Positions 18,502 through 28,000 of a stretch of DNA of 64,000 nt are shown in pieces. The stretch is taken from contig JAJQEI010000043.1 in the NCBI GenBank assembly GCA_021201755.1, positions 1 through 64,000 on the forward strand, in the 5' to 3' direction. Every line of letters begins with the position of its first letter. Position 1 is the first letter of the stretch. Both the position numbers and the translations under genes were made by a program. The notes beneath the pieces were generated by a model that was not told the origin of the DNA, made no database searches, and saw only the letters and a list, made by a program, of their open reading frames with translations. This DNA comes from Ruminococcus sp. (GTDB lineage: Bacteria > Bacillota > Clostridia > Oscillospirales > Ruminococcaceae).

Positions 18502-18804
18502 ATGAAATATACCATTACTTGTAAAAATTGCGGTAAAGAATTTGAAAGCGACTCCAACCGCAGTAAATATTGCGCTGCTTGTTTTAAGACAATGCGTGGA
18601 CGGAGAAATACGAAATACCGTGACCAGAACTACGACCGATTCACTTATTATATGCCAATCGGACACAAGGCAATGTATCAGGCGATTGCAAAACATCTCG
18701 ATATAAGCTTAAATGAATTTATTACCACCGCCGTATGGGAATATATGGACAAGCTCGATAAGGAGAAAAAATTGGATGATATTCCGGAATTGCAGGAGGA
18801 ATGA
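18502..18804 (+). CDS. Zinc-ribbon plus ribbon-helix-helix regulator
   Basis: 100 residues. The N-terminus has CKNCGKEF and KYCAACF, a four-cysteine zinc ribbon. The second half (ITTAVWEYMDKLDKEK preceded by KAMYQAIAKHLDISLNEF) resembles an Arc/MetJ-type DNA-binding region of the kind seen in small element repressors. GAAGGAGG precedes the ATG. Because the same palindrome sits in its own promoter and in the divergent parA promoter, it likely represses both. A strong bidirectional terminator follows. Confidence 0.65.
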   Translation: MKYTITCKNCGKEFESDSNRSKYCAACFKTMRGRRNTKYRDQNYDRFTYYMPIGHKAMYQAIAKHLDISLNEFITTAVWEYMDKLDKEKKLDDIPELQEE

Positions 18805-18828
18805 AAGAATAGGCTTCTAAACAATAAA

Positions 18829-18868
18829 AAGCAACCCCCCGAGAGCGGCAACTCTCGGGGGGTTACTT
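18829..18868. terminator. Bidirectional terminator
   Basis: CCCCCCGAGAG/CTCTCGGGGGG, an 11-bp G+C-rich stem between convergent genes. Confidence 0.9.
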
Positions 18869-18892
18869 GTATTATACTTAATAACAAGCAAA

Positions 18893-19180
18893 TTAGAACA
18901 AATCACTGTGTGTTCCTGTTCTGGTAAGATAAAGGATAAGCTCATTTTCTGAAATTTTATAGATAAGCAACTAATCGGGCGTTATGTGACATTCCTTGCA
19001 CCCCTTATAGTTTCCTATCAGACTATGGTCTTTGTACTTCTTGGTTAATGGCTGCCCCATTACTAGTGTGTCAATTACTTTGCTGAGTAAAGATACGTCA
19101 TAACCTCGTTTCTTAGCTAATTTCAAGTCTTTCTTGAATATTGAAGTGAGAACAATTCCGTACTTCGGTTCGTTATTCAT
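18893..19180 (-). pseudogene. yafQ: YafQ-family mRNA interferase with an in-frame TAG
   Basis: The frame reads KYGIVLTSIFKKDLKLAKKRG.., LIGNYKGCKECHITPD, stops at TAG 18971-18973, then continues in frame LLIYKISENELILYL and ends RTGTHSDLF. In this family the sequence is normally HxxPDWLLIY, so the stop stands for Trp (TGG to TAG). The catalytic C-terminal His region would be lost, so the toxin should be dead. The start overlaps the antitoxin stop by 8 bases. Confidence 0.88.
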
Positions 19181-19436
19181 CGTCTTCCAGTTCCTCCAAC
19201 ACTTCATTAAACGAATTGTAGACCTTTTTGTTTGGGTCTTTTTTCAAAGCTTCTACTTCCTGAATCGCTAAAATTGTATCAAAATTCGGCGTATCATACC
19301 GAATAACGCTTTGCATATAACTTACAATACTACCCTTAACATTTTGTCCTTGTCTGCTTACAATGCTTTTAAATGCGTTATAAACGTCCCTATCCATAAC
19401 GAACGAGCAAGTAACCATATTGGAATTAGACTTCAT
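19173..19436 (-). CDS. dinJ: DinJ/RelB-family antitoxin
   Basis: 87 residues with an N-terminal ribbon-helix-helix (VTCSFVMDRDVYNAFKSIV) and an acidic C-terminal tail ending EELEDDE. AAAGGAG precedes the ATG at 19436. It is translationally coupled to yafQ. The promoter is at 19492-19520, and the AGTAAAT/ATTTACT inverted repeat in the leader is the probable autoregulatory operator. Confidence 0.85.
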   Translation of the reverse strand: MKSNSNMVTCSFVMDRDVYNAFKSIVSRQGQNVKGSIVSYMQSVIRYDTPNFDTILAIQEVEALKKDPNKKVYNSFNEVLEELEDDE

Positions 19437-19464
19437 AAAAATTTCTCCTTTACATAGTTTGCTA

Positions 19465-19520
19465 AGTAAATGTACTCTATTTACTAAGTATAGTATACCA
19501 CGTCTGAAATACCTTATCAA
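19465..19520 (-). promoter_or_regulatory. dinJ-yafQ promoter and operator
   Basis: Minus strand TTGATA (19520-19515), 17-bp spacer, TATACT (19497-19492); inverted repeat AGTAAAT (19465) and ATTTACT (19479) just downstream. The promoter is nearly the same sequence as the antisense promoter at 19819-19847. Confidence 0.75.
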
Positions 19521-19563
19521 GCCTTTTTTGAAAAAAATTTCTCATATCCCGATACATCGAAAT

Positions 19564-19592
19564 TTGACAAAATGCCCTAAATATGCTATACT
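19564..19592 (+). promoter_or_regulatory. Promoter of the type I toxin mRNA
   Basis: TTGACA (19564), 17-bp spacer, TATACT (19587). Confidence 0.85.
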
Positions 19593-19631
19593 GTCACTGT
19601 CGGTCTCTTCCGCAGGGAGGAGGTGGAAATC

Positions 19632-19715
19632 ATGCATTACATTATAACCTTTGTAGTTTCTGTTATGGCTTGTCTGGTTGGTGACCAGATTAGCAAGTGG
19701 CTTGACAGAAACTAG
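19632..19715 (+). CDS. Fst/Ldr-like small membrane toxin of a type I TA locus
   Basis: 27 residues: MHYIITFVVSVMACLVG, then DQISKWLDRN. One hydrophobic helix followed by a short charged tail is the layout of Fst-type pore-forming peptides, which are widespread in Firmicutes. A very strong GGGAGGAGGTGG site precedes the ATG. The 20-bp sequence at 19639-19658 inside the gene recurs at 19793-19812, where a convergent promoter starts an antisense RNA, and a bidirectional terminator lies between. This is the arrangement of the plasmid par (RNA I/RNA II) locus. Confidence 0.8.
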   Translation: MHYIITFVVSVMACLVGDQISKWLDRN

Positions 19716-19739
19716 GCACCGACAAGCCCAACAAAAAAA

Positions 19740-19812
19740 GAACCCCCTGGGAGGTGTGACTCCTGGGGAGTTCGTTTGTATGTCATCATGCGACATTATA
19801 ACCTTTGTAGTT
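19740..19812 (-). ncRNA. Antisense RNA II of the type I TA locus
   Basis: Expected from the minus-strand promoter TTGACA (19847-19842), 17 bp, TATAAT (19824-19819), starting near 19812. Its first 20 bases are the complement of the direct repeat, so its 5' end can pair with toxin codons 3-9 at 19639-19658, and its 3' end pairs with the toxin RNA through the shared terminator. Confidence 0.7.
19741..19775. terminator. Shared bidirectional terminator of RNA I and RNA II
   Basis: AACCCCCTGGGAG/CTCCTGGGGAGTT hairpin with A-run on the left and T-rich right flank. Confidence 0.8.
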
Positions 19813-19862
19813 ATTTGTATTATACCACGTCTGAAACACCTTGTCAAGCCATTTTGAAAAAA

Positions 19863-22641
19863 TTATTCTCCTACCAGTTCCCGATACCGTCGCATTAGTT
19901 CCGCCACGCACTCGCTCTCGGTAATCTTCCGGTCGAAGCCATAGGCAACCATCACGGCAAAGTCGTTCGCCTGATGAGCCTTGCGCAGCTCCGGCGGCAT
20001 GGTGAGTCCGTCGTAGAGGTCTGCGAGGGAGCTGTCGGGAAATTTCGCTCTTGCGTCAAGAATCGCCTGGGCGGTCTGTTCGATTTTGGCTTTTTGGGCA
20101 TCTGTGGGGGTGCACCATAGGAAGTTGTTGTAGACGATGTCTTTTGAGTATCTCCAATCACTCTTTAATTGTCCTCCTACAGCTCTTATCCATGCCATAT
20201 GTACATTTGACATAAGAATCCCGAAATGAAATAATGATGCGTCAAATATACAAAAAAGATTATTTCCCGGAATCATTCCATTGTGTATAAAATCCATAGG
20301 CATATACTTTCGTTGAGATGACGAAACAAGAGGAACTGCAATATATGAGGTGTCTTGAAATTGCTTACATGGTCTAAACAGATGAGGGGTATCTCTGAGT
20401 TTATATGCATCTCCTGTTTTAGTCGCTGCACAACGCCATTCTTTACAAGCAGCAACTCTTTTTTTAATTTAAGAAAGTTGCCTAAGTTCGTTAGGTATTA
20501 TATCTACAAGCCAAAGACAAAAACGTGGGATATTATGAATAAATTCTACTCCCATTGAATATGGTCTAATCCATTTTCCTGATTTAGGTTCATCTTTTAA
20601 AAGTTCTTTCATTTAAAATTAAAAAGCCGTTATCTGTAGCCTAAAATCCCTTACAAATCGCTGGCACATCACAAAGAGGCTTTTTTCTGCTTTCAATAAA
20701 AACATTATCGCCCTCAACAAGATAAGCATTAATATTCTCCACTTTTTTCATCGTGTCATTATCGAATAACAGCCGTTCTTTGTCGCTCGGTGCTGTGCTG
20801 AATCCCACAATTACGCAATGCACATGGGCTTTCAAACTCGCTTCGCTGTCCCAACGAAACGTTCTGTGCGCAAAGTCAATATGCACGCCGAAGCGTTCGA
20901 AAATCGGCTTCCAAACGCCTGCGACCTGTTCGCCCTGTGTAATGGAATTTGTCGACACAAAAGCCGCTCTGACGCTTGTTTGTTGCATCATCTGAGCTGC
21001 CTTGAAGTACCACCCTGCCACATAATTAATTTTACCTGCCGTTTTATACGGCTTGCCGGTTTCATCGACATAAATCGACAAAATATCGCTTTTCTGTTCC
21101 TTTGATTGCAAAGAATATCCCACAAACAGCGGATTGCCCATGATATAGGACAATTTTTCTTTTGACACCACACTTTTCCAATCCACTTGAAGGGCATTGC
21201 CCTCCACAATGGTGGCGTTGGTTTTTAATGGCAAAAATTCGATGTTGCTCTGAATAATCTCCTCGGTTTCGTGCATCATCTGACTTTCCGCAATCCAGAG
21301 GGCAGTTTTTGCCACTGTCACTGCAAAATCATTGATTTCAATGCCGTAAAATTGGTTGATGCTGATTTTGATAGGGTTAAATTCCCCTTCACCGCCGATG
21401 AGCATTTGACCGTCATAAATCTCCCGTAATACGTCATTTTCCAACCGTCGCAGAGAGATATACGTTTCTGTCAAGAAATTTCCCGAACCGCAAGCAGTGT
21501 CTAGAAACGTCAAATTGGACAGCTTATCCCGGAAATTTTCCAGCTTTGCGACTTTGGTTTTATGCACTTTTGTCTCGCAGATGCGTTGAAATTCGGCTTT
21601 TAACTCGTCCAGAAATAGTGGGTCGATGACCTTGTGAATGTTCTCGATTGAAGTGTAGTGCATACCACCACTGCGACGTGTTTCGGGGTTTAACGTGGAT
21701 TCGAACACTGCCCCAAAAATTGTCGGCGAAATCTCCGACCAATCGAAACTTTCGCTGGCATTCTCGATGAGTAAATTTACAATTTCTTCCGTAAACCGTG
21801 GGATTTCAATGTTCTCGTCTGCAAAAAGACCACCGTTCACATAAGGGAATTCTGCCAAATCCTCGTCCATATATGGGTCACGGTCTTCCGGTTTTGTGTT
21901 GAGTACATAGAATAATTTGATAATTTCTTCTCGGATTTGTTTTGGCTGAAATTGCTTGAGATAATTTCCAAACATTTCATGTTTTCCGAAAATACCTGCA
22001 TCTTCTGCATACAGACAGAACACCAACCGCACGCAAAGCACATTCAAGCTTTTCAGCGTTTCGGGATTGTCTGGATTTTTATATTGCCTTAAAATGGCTT
22101 CGTAGAGCTTGCCCACCAGTTCCCCAACTTTGAGAGAAATTTCCATTTCTTTCTTGAGGTTCTGGTTTTCTGTTTCCACGAGGAAACTAAGTCGGTAATA
22201 CTCTTTTGGTAAATCTTTTAAGAATATCTGTTCCGGCTCAGCATTGGGTTTCTCCATGTCATATACGAGAAATTCCGAGAAATTGCAAGTGATAATCCAA
22301 CGAGGACACTTCGAGTAAGGGAGTTCGGCAGCATATCGCTTTGCCTGTTGGAACGGCGAGAGGATGGAACCATCCGACTGCTTAATGCCCGTGCGTAAGT
22401 TCTTATCGAGGCTTTTCTGCTCTATCATGACGTGTGTGCTTTCGATGTAACCGTCGATGAACGACGTGTGGTCGAGCTTCACTTGGTCTTCGAAGCTGAT
22501 AAATTCGGCAATATTTTCCACGCCGTAGACGTGTTCTAATAAGTCTATCCAAAACTTCTGCGACTCGCCTTTCTCATAGCCTTTGTCCTTCCAATATGCA
22601 GCAAATGCTTGCGCAGCTTTTTTCTGGTCTTTTTCGGTCAT
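19863..22641 (-). pseudogene. MmeI-like DNA methyltransferase-endonuclease (type IIG), broken
   Basis: The first 666 codons encode the N-terminal half: KDKGYEKGESQKFW, GYIESTHVMIEQKS (nuclease-like ExK), YTSIENIHKVIDP, the SAM motif LDTACGSGNFL and GIEINDFAVTVA. Motif IV reads GNPLF where NPPF is expected (CCG to CTG). TAG at 20641-20643 stops it after CKGF; the frame resumes ATDNGFLILN, as in relatives with Gln here. A frameshift near 20600, then TAA 20469-20471, interrupt the remaining region, which ends RYRELVGE. Intact relatives are about 920-930 residues, the size of the sum. A defence gene beside ToxIN, now inactive. Confidence 0.85.
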
Positions 22642-22707
22642 GGTGGTACTCCTTATGTGGCTTTATTTTTAGTCATAATCTGTTCAAATTCTTATTCAAA
22701 ACGAAAT

Positions 22708-23250
22708 TCATGAACAAAGTTGCTGTTTCGATAAATATCGGGCAAGAATAGTTTCAAGCTTCTGAAAATCGCAGCAACGGTGCGTTAGATTACGATTTTT
22801 CTCCGGCGTTTCAGTGACAAGACGATATAATTTGTTTGCTTTGGTGACTATCGAATTTTGATTCTTTTGACACCAATTTAACTGCTTGATACACATTGTT
22901 TTGTAATGTCTGTTTTCCATTGTATCCTTGCTTGTAATATGTAAATCTAAACATTTTATGACACGGTCGTCTACGGGTATCATACTATTAAAATTCAAAA
23001 CACCGATTATTTTTCCGTCAACTACGATTCTTGTAAAATCTCTATCATTTTTCATCTTTTCATGTTTTGGCTTCGGTGAGCTTAATGGAACACAATATTT
23101 TTTATCATCCAGAATAATAATGATTCCTACAAAAGGTCGGCGCTCTTTTAAAATTTGTGGTGAAACAGAGCGCACTGCATCATCTTTTTGTGCTAAGTCA
23201 CGAACATATTTTATATCAATTTGATAAAATGATAATCTTTTTTGTGTCAA
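22708..23250 (-). CDS. toxN: ToxN/AbiQ-family type III toxin
   Basis: 180 residues. FYQIDIKYVRDLAQKDDAV at the start, RPFVGIIIILDDKKYCVPLS, then SPKPKHEKMKNDRDF and GKIIGVLNFNSMIPV are hallmarks of ToxN/AbiQ, a Kid-like endoribonuclease that is inhibited by repeated RNA and gives abortive infection against phages. The start is TTG 23250, with GGAGG 7 bases upstream; no ATG fits. Upstream on the same strand are the terminator and three 34-nt repeats of the antitoxin. Frame intact. A relative of, but clearly distinct from, the CptN-like toxin at 12928. Confidence 0.93.
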   Translation of the reverse strand: MTQKRLSFYQIDIKYVRDLAQKDDAVRSVSPQILKERRPFVGIIIILDDKKYCVPLSSPKPKHEKMKNDRDFTRIVVDGKIIGVLNFNSMIPVDDRVIKCLDLHITSKDTMENRHYKTMCIKQLNWCQKNQNSIVTKANKLYRLVTETPEKNRNLTHRCCDFQKLETILARYLSKQQLCS

Positions 23251-23269
23251 AATATAGCCTCCTTCATAG

Positions 23270-23304
23270 AAAAAGGCTACGGTTTTGTCCGCAGCCTTTT
23301 TTAT
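23270..23304 (-). terminator. Attenuating terminator between ToxI and toxN
   Basis: On the minus strand AAGGCTGCGG..CCGTAGCCTTTTT; limits read-through from the antitoxin RNA into the toxin. Confidence 0.85.
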
Positions 23305-23312
23305 CAAATAGA

Positions 23313-23414
23313 TTCCACTCACAGTAGGACTCACTGCTTTTATCGTTTCCACTTACGGTAGGACTCACTGCTTTTATCGTTTCCACTCATGGTAGGACTC
23401 ACCGCTTTTTACAG
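23313..23414 (-). ncRNA. toxI: ToxI antitoxin RNA, three 34-nt tandem repeats
   Basis: Three units of 34 bases (23313-23346, 23347-23380, 23381-23414), sharing GTGAGTCCTACC and AGTGGAAAC on the transcribed strand and differing at a few positions. Each unit should form a pseudoknot that occupies ToxN. Transcription from the promoter at 23461-23489. Confidence 0.9.
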
Positions 23415-23460
23415 AAGTTAAAAACCTCCATACGATAAGACGAAGCTTATCACCAACTAT

Positions 23461-23489
23461 ATTATACCCTACTTCTTCGAATTTGTCAA
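23461..23489 (-). promoter_or_regulatory. toxIN promoter
   Basis: Minus strand TTGACA (23489-23484), 17-bp spacer, TATAAT (23466-23461). Confidence 0.85.
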
Positions 23490-23508
23490 CAGTTTTTGAA
23501 GGAATTTT

Positions 23509-24441
23509 TCAGAAATCCGCTTCAGAGTCTTCACTCGTTTTTTCAATTGTCGGCATATGCTCCTCAGCAATTTTCAAAAGCCAATGTTGCCGTTTTGATT
23601 CATTTTTTTCGTTCAAAACGAGGTTCATGAACAAGAACGAATCAAATGAAATGCACGTTTCAAAAACAACCTGTCCTGTTTGCATATCGTCAACGCAAAA
23701 TTGCATGGATTCTTGCAACACTTCGCCATCACTTGCTTTTTGTTTGTGTTTGTAAAATCGTAATGTCAAGGATAAAAAACCACTTTTTTGTGACAATCGC
23801 ACATACGCAGCATCATCTGTAGCTACAAAGTCTACATTGGGATGTTTTTTTAACGCATGATACAAGTCGGAATTCACTCGTATTTTTTGCATATAAAGTC
23901 GTTGTTGCCGCATACCGATATACGCAAAGATATATGGCAAATTCGCTTCTGTCAACCAAGGATATTGACAGCCTCTGTTGATAAGAAATTGTTGTAGTAC
24001 CTTTTCCCAAAAGTATTTGGAACAGCGAATGCACAATGCATTTTCAATCACATACACAATGCGGTCAAACTGTAATTTTATCAAGTTATACAACTCTATC
24101 GAACTTGCATCCGGTTGCTCCAGTCTTGCGTCATCATCCGGTATACGTCTATCGTTTTTCACTGAAAATGGGCAGTATTCGTATTTTTCCTGTTTCCACA
24201 CCGGAAAGCCTGAGATGTTTTTTTCGGTATGCTTTCCATATGGTGCGGTTTTAATTTGATGTAAAATTCCAATCAGTTGAATTGGATTCAAGCATGATGG
24301 GCAAATTCCATAAAAACAAATTTGTCCCTGTGTCCCACGCTGTTCAAACGGATACTGACACTCTGTAACTTTCTGAAAATTATCAAGCGTAATTTCATAT
24401 TGTTTTGCCGTCCGTTTCACTGCTGTTTTAAAGTGCTTCAT
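23509..24441 (-). CDS. Hypothetical element protein with zinc-finger-like cysteines
   Basis: 310 residues from ATG 24441 (GGAAG upstream). It contains CPSCLN with an earlier C..GIC pair and ALCIRCSKYF, possibly a metal site, and no transmembrane segment. The C-terminus is mixed charged and ends EDSEADF. It overlaps the next gene upstream by 14 bases and sits with 24428-24751 and 24769-25048 downstream of the large polyvalent gene, likely in one operon. I do not recognise the family. Confidence 0.6.
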   Translation of the reverse strand: MKHFKTAVKRTAKQYEITLDNFQKVTECQYPFEQRGTQGQICFYGICPSCLNPIQLIGILHQIKTAPYGKHTEKNISGFPVWKQEKYEYCPFSVKNDRRIPDDDARLEQPDASSIELYNLIKLQFDRIVYVIENALCIRCSKYFWEKVLQQFLINRGCQYPWLTEANLPYIFAYIGMRQQRLYMQKIRVNSDLYHALKKHPNVDFVATDDAAYVRLSQKSGFLSLTLRFYKHKQKASDGEVLQESMQFCVDDMQTGQVVFETCISFDSFLFMNLVLNEKNESKRQHWLLKIAEEHMPTIEKTSEDSEADF

Positions 24442-24751
24442 ATAAATTCTGTTTCTTCCTTTCACAATACGCATCATAATCATAATAAGAAATATCTTCC
24501 ATATCATAAAAATTCGTATCATACGCATGGTCAACCAGCGTAAGCCATTCCAATGGCAACTTCGGCAAGTCGCCGTTTTGAATGGCAAACACCAAGCATT
24601 CCAAAACGGTCTTTAGTCCAATGGAGAATGTATGATTCCTGTCACGCAGCAAAAATACAACGGATTCAGTACAATTCTCACAGTGTATTTCTTCTTCGCC
24701 GATTTTCTCCGCACGGTTGAAAAAGATTTTTTCATATTCATTCTGGTTCAT
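24428..24751 (-). CDS. Small hypothetical protein
   Basis: 107 residues from ATG 24751 with GAAAGGA upstream. It has HCENC near residue 22 and a very Tyr/Asp-rich stretch (NFYDMEDISYYDYDAY). No known domain. Part of the operon following the polyvalent gene. Confidence 0.6.
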   Translation of the reverse strand: MNQNEYEKIFFNRAEKIGEEEIHCENCTESVVFLLRDRNHTFSIGLKTVLECLVFAIQNGDLPKLPLEWLTLVDHAYDTNFYDMEDISYYDYDAYCERKKQNLYEAL

Positions 24752-24768
24752 TTTTTTCCTTTCTGTTA

Positions 24769-25048
24769 TCATAACACATGGTCTGTTTCCTCACTCTGTA
24801 TCATTTCATACCGCATTTTCGCTAAAGTAAAGACAGCAGCAAACCGAAAATCAGAAACAGGTGTGATTTTTTCGTCGGTATGTACATTGAACCAATCTGT
24901 ACCGTCGATTTTCAGGCTCGAAAAATGTCTTTAACGCAAGCTTTGCCTGTGCATCGTGATTTTTCAAAAAATAATTGTCAAATGGCACGAGAACTTCCAG
25001 CATATCCTCTAAATTTTGATTTTTCTGATTCTGTCTTTTTCGCTTCAT
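24769..25048 (-). pseudogene. Small hypothetical protein, frameshifted
   Basis: The start at 25048 (GGAGG upstream) reads [20 protein letters not shown] and ..LALKTFF, then leaves frame. Shifting at the T-run near 24927 gives SLKIDGTDWFNVHTDEKITP and an end ..EETDHVL at 24769, just before the next gene. The start overlaps the stop of the polyvalent gene by 4 bases (ATGA), indicating coupling. Function unknown. Confidence 0.6.
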
Positions 25049-28000
25049 TTGCTGCCTCCAATATAACACATCGCAGTTCCAATCGTCAAGCCCACCCGAT
25101 TGCCTCGGCAGATTGTAGGCAGAGGCAAAATACGGTGGGAAAGTGCATTATTCAATTTGTTCCTGTTTTTTTCGATTTTTTTCACGGCTATTATCGGTTC
25201 TGCTTGTTTTTTTTCAAGATTTGCCTGTCGGCTCATTTTTACATTGTCAAATAAACTTGTCCGTGCTTTCCCTCGTTTTTCCTGTGCCTTCTGTACAGCC
25301 GCCGCTTGTATCTCTCTTGTCAGAATATCAAGCCTTTCCTGTTTCGATTGTAATTCCGCCGCTTTCGGAAACGTTTTCGGCTGCGCTAAAATTTTCTTTG
25401 CGTTTTCTATTTGCGCCTCGCATTTTGCGATGGCATCCTGCACCTGTGCAATACGCTTCTCCTGTGTAAACAACATTTGTTCCATCCGATTCATGAGTCC
25501 AGCATTTGCAGTTTTTAACTGCACCGGCTTCGATGGATAGGTGTGTACGCCTTTGAATACAATTCTCGTTCCGATTTCTGTGTCAAACAGCGATTTCCCT
25601 GTTGTCATATCCACCTTCTGTATCTCCATTGCAAAACCTTGGAAATCGCCGATAACTGCGCTTTTTCTGCCTTTTGCCTCCGCTTGGAAAATTGCCTTTG
25701 GCGCAAATTCTGCAAACGCTTTTGCCGCTTCTTTTTTGTCCGTGTATTCTGTGCCGTTAATTGTCATTTTAAATATCGGATAGCCTGTTTTCTCGTCTTT
25801 GGACAGTTCGGCAATGTGTGCTTCATCCGCTTTCAATTCTGAAAAAACATCCGTATGGCGTGCTTTTTGTTCCGATTTTGTTTTAAGTAAATCTTCCATT
25901 TCATGCCGTGTATTTCGATAATCTCTGTCCTGAATTTTCAGTTCTGTTACTTCCTTATCCAGTACCATTTTTTCTTTGATGCGTTTGTCTCCTGTACAAA
26001 GCGTCTTGATTTCTGCATAGCTGAGTGCTTCTTGGTCAACGTCTGAACAAGTTCTCGCCGGTTCTTTCGAGGTCATAATCTGCGAAATCATGCGCTGTTT
26101 TTGCTCCAACAACTGATAACTGTATGCATCAAAACTGCCTTTGGTGACATATCGATAAAGCTGTACATCTTTATTTTCGTTACCTTGCCGTACCATGCGT
26201 CCGAGCCGTTGTGTCATATCCGCTGGTCGCCACGGCACGTCCAAATCGTGAAGTGCAATGAGTTTGTCCTGTACGTTTGTACCAATTCTCATTTTTGCGG
26301 TTGAGCCGAGAAGCACACGTACTTTTCCCTCACGCACTTTGCTGAACAGTTCTGATTTTTGCTGCTCCGTTTTTGCATCATGGATATATGCAATTTCATG
26401 TTCGAGAATGCCTTTTTGCATGAGCTTTTGCTTGACGTCATCGTAAATGCAGAAATCGCTCGATTCTTCCAGAGAATCCAGTTCGCTAACGCTCACTTCG
26501 TCTGTATCCGCTTGCTTTTCTGCATCGTTCGCCGCTGTCGTCCGCTTTGGCGTACTCAAATCACAGAATATCAGTTGTGTCGATTTTTGTGGTGCGGTTT
26601 CGTCCCAAATCCGGAAAACATTTTCCACACATTGATTCAGTTTCGTGTCCGAATTATCCTCAAAAGATGGACTAACAAGTCGTGGGTCGAGTCCGACTTT
26701 ACGTCCGTCAGACGTAATTTTCAGCATATTGTCTTCCCGGGGGTCAACGCTACCGCCTTGAATTTTATCTGCACGGTCTGCAAGTTCTTCCATCAAATTT
26801 TGCTGTAATTCAGTCGGTTCACAATTGATAATTTCAGTCTTGCAGTTTGGAACTTCCAAATCAAGCATATCTTCCGTGCGAATATCTGCACATTCCTTGA
26901 ACATTGCCATCAGCTCCGGTACACCTTGGAATGACATTCTGGTGCGGAATTTAAACGTATTTCCTGCAGGTGCAAGTTCAAAGTCGGATTTCTTTTTGCC
27001 GAATGTGCTAATCCACTGGTCGAATCCCTCTAATCCCTTTTCTTGCAAGAAATCATGCTGCAAATAGCGCATCATGGTGTGTAGTTCTGTGATGGAGTTG
27101 AACATGGGTGTACCTGTCGCAAATATGATGCCCTTGCCGCCTGTCTTTTCATCCAGATAGCGACATTTCAGCAACAAGTCTTGTGCTTTCTGGCTTTTTA
27201 CTGATGAAATTCCCGACACGTTTTCTAGTTTGGAAACGGTCATCAGATTTTTGAACTCGTGGGCTTCGTCCAAGATGAGATTATCAATGCCCATTTGTTC
27301 AAACGTAATCATCTCGTCTTGATGATTTGTTTTCAAGTCATTTAACTGTTTATCCAAGCTCTTTATTAGCTTTTCCGCTTGCTTTACTGTAAAACTTTTT
27401 CCATCTCTATTTGCCTTTTCATCCGCAATCGACGCATACAGTTCATCTCGTTCCGCCTGTAAAGTGGCGATTTGTCGTTCTTTCGACATGGGTATCATTT
27501 TAAGCTGCGAATGTCCGATAATGACTGCATCATAGTTTCCTGTCGCAATTTTGCCGAACAATTCCTGCCGCTTCGCCTTTGTGAAATCTTTCTTCGTTGC
27601 CACAAGAATTTTCGCTGTGGGATAGAGCTTCATAAAGTCGCTGCCGATTTGTTCCATTAAGTGATTTGGCACGCAAATCAGCGATTTTGTACAGATACCT
27701 AATCGTTTCTTTTCCATCGCAGACGCTATCATCTCATAGGTCTTTCCAGCACCAACTGCATGGGCAAGAAGTGTATTGCCGCCAAACAGAGAATGGGCAA
27801 TGGCATCTTTTTGGTGCGGTCGCAATTGTATTGTAGCGTTCATATTTGGAAATATCAGGTTGCTGCCATCAAATTCTCTCGGACGAATGCAGTTGAATAA
27901 CCGATTGTACCGTGGTACAAGTTCCTCTCGTTGTTCCTGTTTGTCAAAAATCCAGTTGGAAAACGCATCTTGCAACTTCTCTGCTTTCTGTTGTGCAAGC

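Noticed and set aside
23313..23414. Three short repeats as a CRISPR array
   Set aside because: The units are contiguous without unique spacers, no cas gene is present, and they precede a ToxN gene, so they are ToxI.
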